The notes under the pieces were generated by a model. The model saw nothing but the letters and a program-made list of their open reading frames with translations. It made no database searches and was not told where the DNA came from. From the NCBI GenBank assembly GCA_031396505.1, contig JANNKX010000161.1:1-14519 (forward strand): a stretch of 14,519 nucleotides of DNA, read 5' to 3'. Shown piece after piece: positions 1-7,033 of this stretch. A program made the translations under genes and the position numbers. The stretch is from JAAFHS01 sp031396505 (GTDB lineage Bacteria > Pseudomonadota > Alphaproteobacteria > Rhodobacterales > Rhodobacteraceae). Each line of letters opens with the position of its first letter. The stretch's first letter is position 1.

Positions 1-1239
1 ACCTGTCCCGCGAAACGCGATGAGTGAGACGTGGTCGCGGCGGGCATAGGCGGCGGCGAGGAGGAGCTCAACAGCGCCCTTCGCCTCGGACAGGCGGGCG
101 AAGGCGGCAGAACCGCTGGCATCGACGGCAAAGATCAGCACACGGTCGGAGGTTTCGATATAGCGTTTCAGGCGGATGTCGGCGGGGCGGATATGCAGGG
201 TGGCATCACGCAGGGCGGCCGCGCGGCGCATCGGTTGCCAGGGGGCGGCGGCGCGTAAGGTGGCGACAAGGTCGATGCGGGCGCCCGTGCCAAGGCGGCC
301 CGCGCGCGACGGCAGGGGGCGACCGCGGCGGTTGCCGGATTTGGCCCCGCCGGTGCCGGATGCGCCCTTGGCGGCCTGTGCCGCGCGGCCTGCGTTCAGG
401 GCGGCAAGCAGATCAGGGGGGAGGGCGGCGCGGGCGGCGGCGATCAGGATATCTTCGGGGATGTCGGTCTGGTTTTGGCTGTCAGTCTTGCCATCGCTGT
501 CATCGGGGGGGGGCGGTTCGGCGTCGGGTGGTTGGGGGCTGGTCTCGGGCAGGGGGATGGCGCGGTGGCCGTAGACGAGTTCGGCGGCAAGCATCAGGTC
601 GGCGTCGGTGACGGTATCGCTCCCGCGCCATGCGGCGGCGGCGCGGGCGGCGGCAAGGGCGAGGGTGGGCGCGCGCAGGGATGCGATGCCGAGTTCGCTG
701 GCCGCACGGGTCAAGGCGGCGGCTGCGTCTTTGGGCACCGTGACGCGGGGCAGAAGGCCGCGCGCGTTATCAAGGGTTTGGTTGTCCAGCGTGACGGGGT
801 CGTCGGTTGACCAGACGACGTCGGACAGATCGAGAAACAACGCCAGACGGTCGGCAAGGGCGGCAGGCAGGGCTTCATCCTCGGTCCCTTCGTCCAGTGC
901 GATCAGGCAATGGGCGGGGGTATCAAGGGCGGTGGCAAGGCGCGCGGCAAGGCCGGGCGTGCAGCGTTCGGCCATCGTCAAGATCAGGGCGGCGGGGGTT
1001 TGCAGGATACCGTGGGTATGGATGGTGCGGCCTGCGGCAAGGGTGGCCGCAAGGTCGATGCCGCCGAACAGCGCGTCATCGGCGATGTTGGGATGCAGGC
1101 GGCGGGTGGGCAAAGGCAGCGCAAGGGCGGCCATGAAGGCATCGCGCACGGGGCCCGCGCGGGCGCGCAGCCACAAACCCTTGAGGCCCGCAGGATCAAT
1201 CGCCAGCAGGGACAGGGCCTGCGTGGCGCGGAGGGTCAC
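1..1239 (-). CDS. bchD: Magnesium chelatase subunit D (partial, C-terminus beyond left edge)
   Basis: This is the BchD subunit of magnesium chelatase, which with BchI and BchH inserts Mg2+ into protoporphyrin IX at the first committed step of bacteriochlorophyll synthesis. The reverse frame is open from a GTG at 1239-1237 to the window edge, giving 413 codons. Residues 1 to about 230 form an AAA+-like domain in which I see no P-loop, as is usual for proteobacterial BchD. About residues 231-259 form a Pro/Asp-rich linker containing DAEPPPPDDSDG. A basic, Gly/Arg-rich stretch follows, and then the start of a von Willebrand A (integrin I) domain with the MIDAS motif Asp-Ala-Ser-Gly-Ser at residues 372-376. 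BchD proteins are usually about 550-560 residues, so roughly the last quarter is missing. The GTG start overlaps the bchI stop (GTGA), which suggests translational coupling. The start codon is inferred from this overlap and from the BchD-like N-terminus. Confidence 0.93.
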   Translation of the reverse strand, partial: MTLRATQALSLLAIDPAGLKGLWLRARAGPVRDAFMAALALPLPTRRLHPNIADDALFGGIDLAATLAAGRTIHTHGILQTPAALILTMAERCTPGLAARLATALDTPAHCLIALDEGTEDEALPAALADRLALFLDLSDVVWSTDDPVTLDNQTLDNARGLLPRVTVPKDAAAALTRAASELGIASLRAPTLALAAARAAAAWRGSDTVTDADLMLAAELVYGHRAIPLPETSPQPPDAEPPPPDDSDGKTDSQNQTDIPEDILIAAARAALPPDLLAALNAGRAAQAAKGASGTGGAKSGNRRGRPLPSRAGRLGTGARIDLVATLRAAAPWQPMRRAAALRDATLHIRPADIRLKRYIETSDRVLIFAVDASGSAAFARLSEAKGAVELLLAAAYARRDHVSLIAFRGTG

Positions 1240-2240
1240 GGCAATACCTCGGTCACGGCGCGCAACACGCGAGCGGTTGATCCCGCCTCATCCAGCGGAT
1301 CGCGGCGCATGCGGTGCGACAGGGCGGTCGGGGCGGTGCGGCGCAGGTGATCGCGGGCGACGGTGGCGGCGCCTTCGAATGCGGCAAGGGCGCGGGCGGC
1401 CTTCAGCAGCGTGAGTTCGCCGCGCAGCCCGTCGGAGCCGATGGCGATGCAGAGGGCGGCGCAATCGTGCAGGATGGTGTTGGGGGTTTTCAGGGCGGCC
1501 AGAGCGGTACGGGCGGCGAGGATGGCCTTGCGCAGTTTCGTGTCTTTGGCGCGCCAATGTTTCATGAAGGCGTCATGATCGCGGTCATAGGCATCGCGGC
1601 GTTCGATTACCAGCACGCGGGTGGGCACGTCACGGGGCGAGGTCACCTCCACCGACAGGCCGAAACGATCAAGAAGCTGCGGGCGCAGCTCGCCCTCTTC
1701 GGGGTTACCGGAGCCCACCAGCACGAAACGCGCGGGGTGGCGGATCGACAGGCCTTCGCGTTCGACCACGTTTTCACCGGATTGGGCGACATCGAGGAGG
1801 AGATCGACGATGTGATCCTCCAGCAGGTTGACCTCGTCGATATACAGATAGCCGCGATTGGCACGCGCCAGAAGGCCGGGTTCAAACGCCTTTTCGCCAC
1901 GCGTCAGGGCGCGTTCGATATCCAGCGCGCCGACAACGCGGTCTTCGGTCACGCCAAGGGGCAGATCGACCACCGGGGTGGGGCGTTTGATGATTTTGGT
2001 GCCGACGCCTTGCGCCCAGTCGGGCACCATGTCGGGGCTGGGGGAATTGACGGGGCAGCGTTCCACGGCCGAAATTTCGGGCAGGAGGGCGGCAAGGGCG
2101 CGCACGGCGGTGGATTTGCCGGTCCCCCGGTCACCGAACACCAGCACACCGCCGATGGAGGGGTCGACGGCCGTCAGGACCATGGCCTGTTTCATCGCCT
2201 CTTGCCCGACGATGGCACTGAACGGAAAGGGTTGTTTCAT
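1236..2240 (-). CDS. bchI: Magnesium chelatase ATPase subunit I
   Basis: This is the AAA+ ATPase subunit of magnesium chelatase, 334 residues, which forms hexameric rings with BchD and drives Mg2+ insertion catalysed on BchH. The protein opens MKQPFPFSAIVGQEAMKQA. It has Walker A GDRGTGKS at residues 36-43 and Walker B LYIDEVN at about 132-138. A sensor-1 region VGSGNPEEGELRPQLLDRFGL follows, containing the arginine-finger-type Arg. The length is normal for the family. The ATG at 2240-2238 overlaps the crtA stop (ATGA), and the stop overlaps the bchD GTG, so crtA, bchI and bchD are read as one tightly coupled operon. The reading frame stays open upstream of this ATG, but that part overlaps crtA and does not look like BchI, so I reject the longer start. 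Transcription is presumably from the crtA promoter, under PpsR/CrtJ-type control. Confidence 0.97.
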   Translation of the reverse strand: MKQPFPFSAIVGQEAMKQAMVLTAVDPSIGGVLVFGDRGTGKSTAVRALAALLPEISAVERCPVNSPSPDMVPDWAQGVGTKIIKRPTPVVDLPLGVTEDRVVGALDIERALTRGEKAFEPGLLARANRGYLYIDEVNLLEDHIVDLLLDVAQSGENVVEREGLSIRHPARFVLVGSGNPEEGELRPQLLDRFGLSVEVTSPRDVPTRVLVIERRDAYDRDHDAFMKHWRAKDTKLRKAILAARTALAALKTPNTILHDCAALCIAIGSDGLRGELTLLKAARALAAFEGAATVARDHLRRTAPTALSHRMRRDPLDEAGSTARVLRAVTEVLP

Positions 2241-2965
2241 GCAGCGGGACTTTCCGTCAGAAAAGGCAGGCGTGTCAGGGGGTTGACGCCACCCCACGTG
2301 CCCATGGAGCCAAGGATGCGAAAGCGGGTATACAGTTCTTCGCGAAACCAGTTGCCCTCGCGCACGGCGCGGATGGCGCACCCATGGGGGCCATCACCAC
2401 GGGCGAAATCGGCCATGGCTGTGGGGTCGGGCCACAGCGAAAAGGTGATCTGGTGCAGCATTGGCATTTCACCAATGCCGATCTTGAAGGCGACGTTCGG
2501 ATCGGCCCCGATGACGGCGGAGATATCGGGTACCCGGCGCCAGAATTTCAGCAGATGCGACGGTTTGATCGCGGCGCGTGTCAGCACGGCGAGCGGGCCT
2601 TGCGGCGGGCCGGTCACGGCGAAGGGTTCGCGCCCCGCCCATTGCCCGCGCACCGAGGTCGCGGTCAGATAGACCGACCAGCTTTCCCCGGCATGGGCGC
2701 GCCAGCGGCGATAGACGGCGGCATCGCGGGTGCGGGCACGGGCGGTTTCCTCATCCGGCCAGACGGCGAGAATCGCCCAGACGCCCCAGTTCGGCCGCGG
2801 GGTAAAACCTTCGCCGGTGCCAGAGCCGCAGAGTTTCCAGAACTGCACGTCGGGCATGGCGCGGAACGAAATGCGCGAGGCCCCCATCTGGCCAATCACC
2901 CAGGCACGGTTCCAAAGCCCATCAAAACGGAACAAACTGAGGCTGGTGGTCTGAATGGGGTGCAT
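2237..2965 (-). CDS. crtA: Spheroidene monooxygenase
   Basis: CrtA puts the 2-keto group on spheroidene to give spheroidenone, the pigment that dominates under oxic conditions in Rhodobacter and most phototrophic roseobacters. The protein has 242 residues and begins MHPIQTTSLSLFRFDG. It carries the family stretches NRAWVIGQMG, GSGTGEGFTPRPNWGVWAILAVWPD, RAAIKPSHLLKFWRRVPDIS and FKIGIGEMPMLHQITFSLWP. The length agrees with CrtA. The frame remains open for another 435 codons upstream, but that part is antisense to crtI and preserves no family sequence, so the ATG at 2965-2963 is chosen. No well-placed Shine-Dalgarno is visible; an AGGA lies only one or two bases before the ATG. The gene is first in the leftward operon crtA-bchI-bchD and ends in a 4-base overlap with bchI. 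It is divergent from crtI across a region with two PpsR-type palindromes, one only 10 bases upstream of the start. Confidence 0.95.
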   Translation of the reverse strand: MHPIQTTSLSLFRFDGLWNRAWVIGQMGASRISFRAMPDVQFWKLCGSGTGEGFTPRPNWGVWAILAVWPDEETARARTRDAAVYRRWRAHAGESWSVYLTATSVRGQWAGREPFAVTGPPQGPLAVLTRAAIKPSHLLKFWRRVPDISAVIGADPNVAFKIGIGEMPMLHQITFSLWPDPTAMADFARGDGPHGCAIRAVREGNWFREELYTRFRILGSMGTWGGVNPLTRLPFLTESPAA

Positions 2966-2974
2966 CCTGCGATA

Positions 2975-2992
2975 TGTCACGTTTGATTGACA
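2975..2992. promoter_or_regulatory. PpsR/CrtJ-type operator, crtA-proximal
   Basis: A perfect TGT-N12-ACA palindrome (TGTCACGTTTGATTGACA) starts 10 bases upstream of the crtA ATG. In Rhodobacter the redox-responsive repressor PpsR/CrtJ binds this motif to shut off crt and bch genes under oxygen. It abuts the best crtA -10 candidate, so it would cover the transcription start. The assignment rests on motif and location only. Confidence 0.8.
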
Positions 2993-3020
2993 GGTTAGCC
3001 GTGTCGGGCGCGCAGGTAAA
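2992..3020 (-). promoter_or_regulatory. Candidate crtA promoter
   Basis: On the minus strand a TTTACC hexamer (3020-3015) and a TAACCT hexamer (2997-2992) lie 17 bases apart, resembling sigma-70 -35 and -10 boxes. Transcription would start about 20 bases before the crtA ATG, inside the neighbouring TGT-N12-ACA operator. The hexamers are imperfect, so this is a modest call. Confidence 0.35.
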
Positions 3021-3040
3021 GCCTTGCAGGGCGCGACAAA

Positions 3041-3053
3041 GACAACAGTTGTC
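3041..3053. repeat. Short perfect palindrome GACAAC-A-GTTGTC
   Basis: A 6-base perfect inverted repeat around a single central A lies in the crtA-crtI control region and overlaps the crtI-proximal PpsR-type operator by four bases. It does not have the 12-base PpsR spacing. It could be a second regulator's operator or simply reflect the repeated GACA/TGTC words around it (3035, 3041, 3050, 3064). Confidence 0.4.
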
Positions 3054-3067
3054 AATTTTATTAGACA
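3050..3067. promoter_or_regulatory. PpsR/CrtJ-type operator, crtI-proximal
   Basis: A perfect TGT-N12-ACA palindrome (TGTCAATTTTATTAGACA) lies 15 bases upstream of the crtI ATG. Its centre is 75 bases from that of the crtA-proximal site, about seven helical turns, so the two could be bound cooperatively on one face of the DNA. It would overlap a crtI promoter with TTGTCA (3049-3054) as -35 and TATCGT (3071-3076) as -10, spaced 16. The operator motif is clear; the promoter boxes are weak. Confidence 0.8.
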
Positions 3068-3082
3068 GTTTATCGTGCGGCT

Positions 3083-4642
3083 ATGCGTGATACGTTCCAC
3101 ACCCCCGCCCCGGATTCTGCAAATGCGGCCATTGTGATTGGTGCAGGGCTTGGTGGCCTTGCATCGGCGATGCGATTGGGCGCGAAAGGCTACCGCGTGA
3201 CGGTGATTGACCGGCTGGATATGCCGGGCGGGCGGGGCACGTCGATCACCGAAGGCGGGCATCGGTTTGACCTGGGGCCGACGATTGTGACGGTGCCGCA
3301 GGGCTTGCGCGATCTTTGGGCGGTGTGCGGGCGGGATTTTGACCGTGACGTGACCTTGGTGCCGCTGGACCCGTTCTATGAAATCCGCTGGCCCGACGGG
3401 TCGCATTTTACCATGCGGGGTGACGCAGAGGCGATGACGGCAGAGGTGGCGCGCCTTTCGCCGGGTGATGTGGCGGGCTACGCGAAGTTTCAGAAAGACG
3501 CCGAGGCGCGGTATTGGTTCGGGTTCGAGGATCTGGGGCGGCGGTCGATGCACAAGTTGTGGGATCTGGTGAAGGTATTGCCGACATTTGCGTGGTACCG
3601 CGCGGATCGGTCGGTTTATGCGCATGCGGCCAAACGGGTGAAGGACGAGCGGTTGCGCATGGCGCTGTCGTTTCATCCGCTGTTCATTGGCGGTGATCCG
3701 TTTCGGGTGACGTCGATGTACGCGCTGGTCAGTCATCTGGAGACGCAGTTCGGCGTGCATTACGCAATGGGCGGGGTTGCGGCGATTGCGGCAGCGATGG
3801 CACGCGTGATCGAAGGGCAGGGCGGATGCGTGAAGTTGAACGCGGAAGTTGATGAGATTGTTGTGGAAAACGGGCGTGCGGCCGGTGTTCGGATGGTGGA
3901 TGGTGCGGTGCTGCGCGCACCGCTGATCGTGTCGAATGCGGATGCGGGGCATACCTATGACCGGTTGCTGCGCAATCGGCCACGGCGGCGGTGGACGCCT
4001 GCACGGCTGGCGCGGACGCGGTGGTCGATGGGGCTGTTTGTGTGGTACTTTGGCACCAAGGGCACGCGGGGCATGTGGGGCGATGTAGGGCATCACACCA
4101 TTCTGAACGGGCCACGGTATCGCGGGTTGACCAACGATATCTTTATCAAGGGCAAACTGGCCGATGACATGAGCCTGTATGTGCACCGGCCCAGTGTGAC
4201 GGACCCGACGTGCGCGCCTGATGGCGACGATACGTTCTATGCGCTGTCGCCGGTGCCGCATCTGGGGCATGACAACGGGGTGGACTGGGCGACGATGGGG
4301 GAAACCTATCAGATGAGTGTGTTGAAAATATTGGAAGAACAGATGCTTCCGGGGCTTTCTTCGCGTATTACATCAAGCAGGTTCTTCACACCTTTGGATT
4401 TCAGGGATCGTTATCTTTCGCCACTTGGCGCGGGGTTTTCTATTGAACCGCGCATTTTGCAATCGGCATGGTTCCGGCCGCATAATGTGTCAGAGGAACT
4501 GCCGGGGCTGTACCTTACCGGAGCGGGCACGCATCCGGGCGCGGGGGTGCCGGGGGTGATTGCGTCGGCAGAAGTATTGGGCACCCTGGTGCCGGATGCG
4601 CCGGTGCGTGCAGGCATTGATTTGAAAGTCGCGGCAGAATGA
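3083..4642 (+). CDS. crtI: Phytoene desaturase (neurosporene- or lycopene-forming)
   Basis: CrtI is an FAD-dependent, membrane-associated desaturase that converts phytoene stepwise to neurosporene in Rhodobacter-type pathways. It has 519 residues. The N-terminus carries the dinucleotide-binding GAGLGG at residues 20-25 within AAIVIGAGLGGLASAMRLGAKG. It continues with IDRLDMPGGRGTSITEGGHRFDLGPTI, and the C-terminus holds the carotenoid-desaturase signature around GAGTHPGAGVPG at residues 480-491. The length is typical. The stop overlaps the crtB ATG (ATGA). No Shine-Dalgarno is visible before the ATG at 3083, and the next in-frame Met lies inside the FAD fold, so this start is kept. A stretch of about 120 bases near 4321-4440 is markedly poorer in GC than its surroundings, although the protein there looks normal. 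CrtI and CrtD are paralogues; the tightly linked crtB and the family sequence point to CrtI here. Confidence 0.96.
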   Translation: MRDTFHTPAPDSANAAIVIGAGLGGLASAMRLGAKGYRVTVIDRLDMPGGRGTSITEGGHRFDLGPTIVTVPQGLRDLWAVCGRDFDRDVTLVPLDPFYEIRWPDGSHFTMRGDAEAMTAEVARLSPGDVAGYAKFQKDAEARYWFGFEDLGRRSMHKLWDLVKVLPTFAWYRADRSVYAHAAKRVKDERLRMALSFHPLFIGGDPFRVTSMYALVSHLETQFGVHYAMGGVAAIAAAMARVIEGQGGCVKLNAEVDEIVVENGRAAGVRMVDGAVLRAPLIVSNADAGHTYDRLLRNRPRRRWTPARLARTRWSMGLFVWYFGTKGTRGMWGDVGHHTILNGPRYRGLTNDIFIKGKLADDMSLYVHRPSVTDPTCAPDGDDTFYALSPVPHLGHDNGVDWATMGETYQMSVLKILEEQMLPGLSSRITSSRFFTPLDFRDRYLSPLGAGFSIEPRILQSAWFRPHNVSEELPGLYLTGAGTHPGAGVPGVIASAEVLGTLVPDAPVRAGIDLKVAAE

Positions 4643-5643
4643 TCGCGCCTGCGGATATGGCAGCGTGCCGCACGGCGATCCGGACAGGCAGCCTGTCATT
4701 TCATGCGGCGTCAAAGTTGTTGCCCAAAGCGGTGCGCGACCCGGCGCTGGCGCTGTATGCGTTTTGCCGGATTGCGGATGACGCAGTGGATGAGGGGGAC
4801 GACAAGGCGCATGCGGTGCTGTCGCTGCGCGACCGGTTGGATCTGGTTTATGCAGGAACGCCGCGCAATGCGCCGGCGGACCGGGCGTTCGCGTCGGTGG
4901 TGGCGGATTTCGACATGCCGCGCGCCTTGCCGGATGCCCTGTTGGAGGGGCTGGCGTGGGATGCGGTCGGGCGGCAATACGATGATTTGTCAGGCGTTTT
5001 ATCCTATGCGGCGCGGGTGGCGGCGGCGGTGGGTGCCATGATGTGCGTGTTGATGCGGGTGCGCGATGCAGACGCGCTGGCGCGGGCCTGCGATCTGGGG
5101 CTGGCGATGCAGTTGACGAATATCAGCCGTGATGTGGGCGAAGATGCGCGGGCGGGACGGTTGTTTCTGCCGCATGACTGGCTGCGTGCGGAAGGTGTTG
5201 ATCCGGCCGCGTTTCTGGCGGCACCGGCACCCCTGCCGGGGGTGCTGCGCGCGACAAAGCGGCTGCTGGCCGAGGCAGACAGGCTGTATATGCGGGCCGA
5301 GGCGGGGGTGGGGGCATTGCCGCTGGCGTGCCGTCCGGGGATTTATGCGGCGCGCCACATCTATGCCGGGATCGGCACGCAGGTGCGGGCGGCGGGGTAT
5401 GACAGCGTGACGCAGCGGGCGCGCACGGGCAAGGCGCGCAAACTGGGTTGGCTGATGCTGGCCACTGCACAAGCGGGGGTATCGGCGGTATTGCCACGGT
5501 CGGCGGTGCTGCATGCGCGGGTGGTGCCGGAGGTGGCATTTCTGGTGCAGGCGGCGGCGCGCGCGCAGGTGCCTTCGGCGCGGTCGGACGCGATGATCGC
5601 GGTGCTGCGCCAGTTAGAGGCGCGTGATCGGGGGGTGGCCTAG
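4639..5643 (+). CDS. crtB: Phytoene synthase
   Basis: CrtB condenses two geranylgeranyl diphosphates to phytoene, the first dedicated carotenoid step. The 334-residue protein has the two Mg2+-binding aspartate motifs of the squalene/phytoene synthase family. The first is DDAVDEGDD, with Asp at residues 47, 48 and 51. The second is NISRDVGEDARAGRLFLP, with Asp at residues 165 and 169. It also has the typical YAFCRIADD and AMQLTNISRD contexts. The ATG at 4639 overlaps the crtI stop by four bases, so the two are translationally coupled. The gene is followed 40 bases later by tspO on the same strand. Confidence 0.96.
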   Translation: MIAPADMAACRTAIRTGSLSFHAASKLLPKAVRDPALALYAFCRIADDAVDEGDDKAHAVLSLRDRLDLVYAGTPRNAPADRAFASVVADFDMPRALPDALLEGLAWDAVGRQYDDLSGVLSYAARVAAAVGAMMCVLMRVRDADALARACDLGLAMQLTNISRDVGEDARAGRLFLPHDWLRAEGVDPAAFLAAPAPLPGVLRATKRLLAEADRLYMRAEAGVGALPLACRPGIYAARHIYAGIGTQVRAAGYDSVTQRARTGKARKLGWLMLATAQAGVSAVLPRSAVLHARVVPEVAFLVQAAARAQVPSARSDAMIAVLRQLEARDRGVA

Positions 5644-5683
5644 GGCCGCATTTGCGTTAGGTGTGGTTCAAAGGGGACCGCAT

Positions 5684-6145
5684 ATGGATTACGCCTTGTT
5701 TTGTACATACCTCGCGGCCTGCGGGGCTGCGGCCACGACAGGGGCGGTGTTTTCGCCGGGGGCGTGGTATCGGGCGTTGAAAAAGCCGGTCTGGACGCCG
5801 CCGGACTGGCTGTTTCCGGTGGCGTGGACGACGCTGTATCTGTGCATGTCTTGGGCGGCGATGCGGGTGGCGATGCTGCCGGATACGGGGCAGGCGCTGG
5901 CGTTCTGGTCAGTCCAGATTGCGTTCAACACGCTATGGACGCCGATTTTCTTCGGGCTTAGGCGGTTGGGGGCGGGGTTGGCGGTTTTGTGCTGTCTGTG
6001 GCTGGCGGTGGCGGCGACGGCGGTAGCGTTCTGGGGACACGACTGGGTGGCGGGGGCGTTGATGGCACCTTATCTGTTGTGGGTGACGATTGCAGGCGCG
6101 CTGAACGCAAGTGTGTGGCGGTTGAATCGCGACGTTCCGGCGTGA
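5684..6145 (+). CDS. tspO: Tryptophan-rich sensory protein TspO (CrtK)
   Basis: TspO is a small integral membrane protein of the MBR/TSPO family. In Rhodobacter sphaeroides it lies in the outer membrane and dampens expression of pigment genes under oxygen, probably by affecting export or turnover of porphyrin intermediates. The 153-residue protein is strongly hydrophobic and consistent with five membrane helices. It carries the family words LAACGAAATTGAVFSPGAWY, LKKPVWTPPDWLFPVAWTTLY, MSWAAMRVAM, FNTLWTPIFFGLRRLG and PYLLWVTIAGALN. The ATG at 5684 has a strong ribosome binding site, AAAGGGGA at 5670-5677, six bases away. The frame is open 20 codons further upstream into crtB, but that part is not TspO-like. 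It is third after crtI-crtB and faces crtC across a terminator. Confidence 0.95.
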   Translation: MDYALFCTYLAACGAAATTGAVFSPGAWYRALKKPVWTPPDWLFPVAWTTLYLCMSWAAMRVAMLPDTGQALAFWSVQIAFNTLWTPIFFGLRRLGAGLAVLCCLWLAVAATAVAFWGHDWVAGALMAPYLLWVTIAGALNASVWRLNRDVPA

Positions 6146-6148
6146 TTG

Positions 6149-6186
6149 ATTTTTCTGCGAAACATCGGAATTTTTCGCAGAAAAAT
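6149..6186. terminator. Bidirectional intrinsic terminator between tspO and crtC
   Basis: A perfect 14-base inverted repeat (arms 6149-6162 and 6173-6186, loop of 10) fills the 43-base gap between the convergent stops of tspO and crtC. The arms read ATTTTTCTGCGAAA and its complement, so a GC core is flanked by T-runs on both strands. That is the form expected of a rho-independent terminator working in both directions. The stem is AT-rich, so efficiency is uncertain. Confidence 0.82.
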
Positions 6187-6188
6187 TG

Positions 6189-7031
6189 TCAATCTGTCGG
6201 GGTCCATTGCGACCGGCGGGGCACGCGGACGGCCAGCATGTATTTCAGCCACGGCTGGCGGAAGCGTGTCAGATCAAGGGCTTCGTGCACACCATGGCTG
6301 ATCTCGCCGTCGATGGTGGTTTCGACCACGGACCGCGCATAGAACGGCGCATCCAGCATCGGCATAACCTGACGCGGCGCTGTACCGACATCGGCACGGG
6401 TTTCGCGTTTCAGCAGCCAGTTCGTGCGTTTCAGGGCCTTGATGGGCGGTGGGGAGATCTGGCGAACCGTGCCATCGGGCATCACTTCGACGCCCATGGC
6501 AAGGGTGCTGCCGTCCATGCGGGTTGCATCGTAGAAACACACGGCCCGGTCGCGAAGGGGGAAGCGGCCCCATGTCCAGTATTTGAAATCGGCCTCGAGG
6601 GCCGCGGTGCCGAAATTTGCATCGAAATAGCCATGACCCTGCCAGCGGTGACCTTGGGTCAGGTTCACCTCGATCCGTGCGGTGGGCGCGAAGGGACGCC
6701 AGATGTGGCGGTTGTCGGGCGTCAGTGCGACCTCCATCCCGGTGATCGCCTGCGGGGTCAGGGTGATGGTGCCGCGCACGCGGGAAATCAGCGGTGGCGA
6801 TGAAATTTCGTCAACCGTGATGACCAGTTGCCGCCCGTTCCAGTGCATCGCGGAGGGGCCAACCTGCAAGGTGTCGCGCGACTGGCGCAGAGCGGGGCGG
6901 CCCCGGTCTGTCATGGTAAAGCGACCGCCGGGGCCATAGGTCGCGACGTTGAAGCAGGCGTGGTTTTGTGGATCGCGGCGGCCTGACCAGGCATACCAAG
7001 GCGAAAACACCGACCCGATGAAGCCGATCAC
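6189..7031 (-). CDS. crtC: Carotenoid 1,2-hydratase (hydroxyneurosporene synthase)
   Basis: CrtC adds water across the terminal C1-C2 double bond of neurosporene or lycopene, without a redox cofactor. From the GTG at 7031-7029 the protein has 280 residues and begins VIGFIGSVFSPWYAWSGRRDPQNHACFNVATYGPGG. It carries LISRVRGTITLTPQAI, RHIWRPFAPTARIEVNL and WQGHGYFDANFGTAALE, all typical of the family. The start is uncertain. The same frame upstream encodes DPDGYAWWYVDGVSDDGTRAVS, which looks like the conserved beginning of the CrtC fold. The next in-frame start codon is a GTG at 7190-7188, which would give 333 residues and overlap crtD by 157 bases. The shorter start lies two bases after the crtD stop. 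The gene follows crtD in a leftward operon and ends at the shared terminator with tspO. Confidence 0.93.
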   Translation of the reverse strand: MIGFIGSVFSPWYAWSGRRDPQNHACFNVATYGPGGRFTMTDRGRPALRQSRDTLQVGPSAMHWNGRQLVITVDEISSPPLISRVRGTITLTPQAITGMEVALTPDNRHIWRPFAPTARIEVNLTQGHRWQGHGYFDANFGTAALEADFKYWTWGRFPLRDRAVCFYDATRMDGSTLAMGVEVMPDGTVRQISPPPIKALKRTNWLLKRETRADVGTAPRQVMPMLDAPFYARSVVETTIDGEISHGVHEALDLTRFRQPWLKYMLAVRVPRRSQWTPTD

Positions 7032-7033
7032 GC

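Noticed and set aside
504..513. G-run in bchD that could hint at a frameshift or sequencing slip
   Set aside because: On the coding strand it encodes prolines of the expected Pro/Asp linker and the frame is consistent on both sides.
24..810. Plus-strand Arg- or Gly-rich frames at the left edge
   Set aside because: The minus strand is one uninterrupted bchD frame with the MIDAS motif; the plus frames are its shadows.
1314..2672. 452-codon plus-strand frame antisense to bchI and crtA
   Set aside because: The opposite strand encodes unmistakable BchI and CrtA; the translated product has no recognisable fold and is a composition artefact.
3002..3019. Third possible TGT-N12-ACA site in the crtA-crtI region
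   Set aside because: The right half reads TAA, not ACA, so it does not fit the motif.
2966..4270. Minus-strand frame continuing 435 codons upstream of the crtA ATG
   Set aside because: It is antisense to crtI, has no CrtA-like sequence, and crosses the divergent control region; open only because of GC-rich codon bias.
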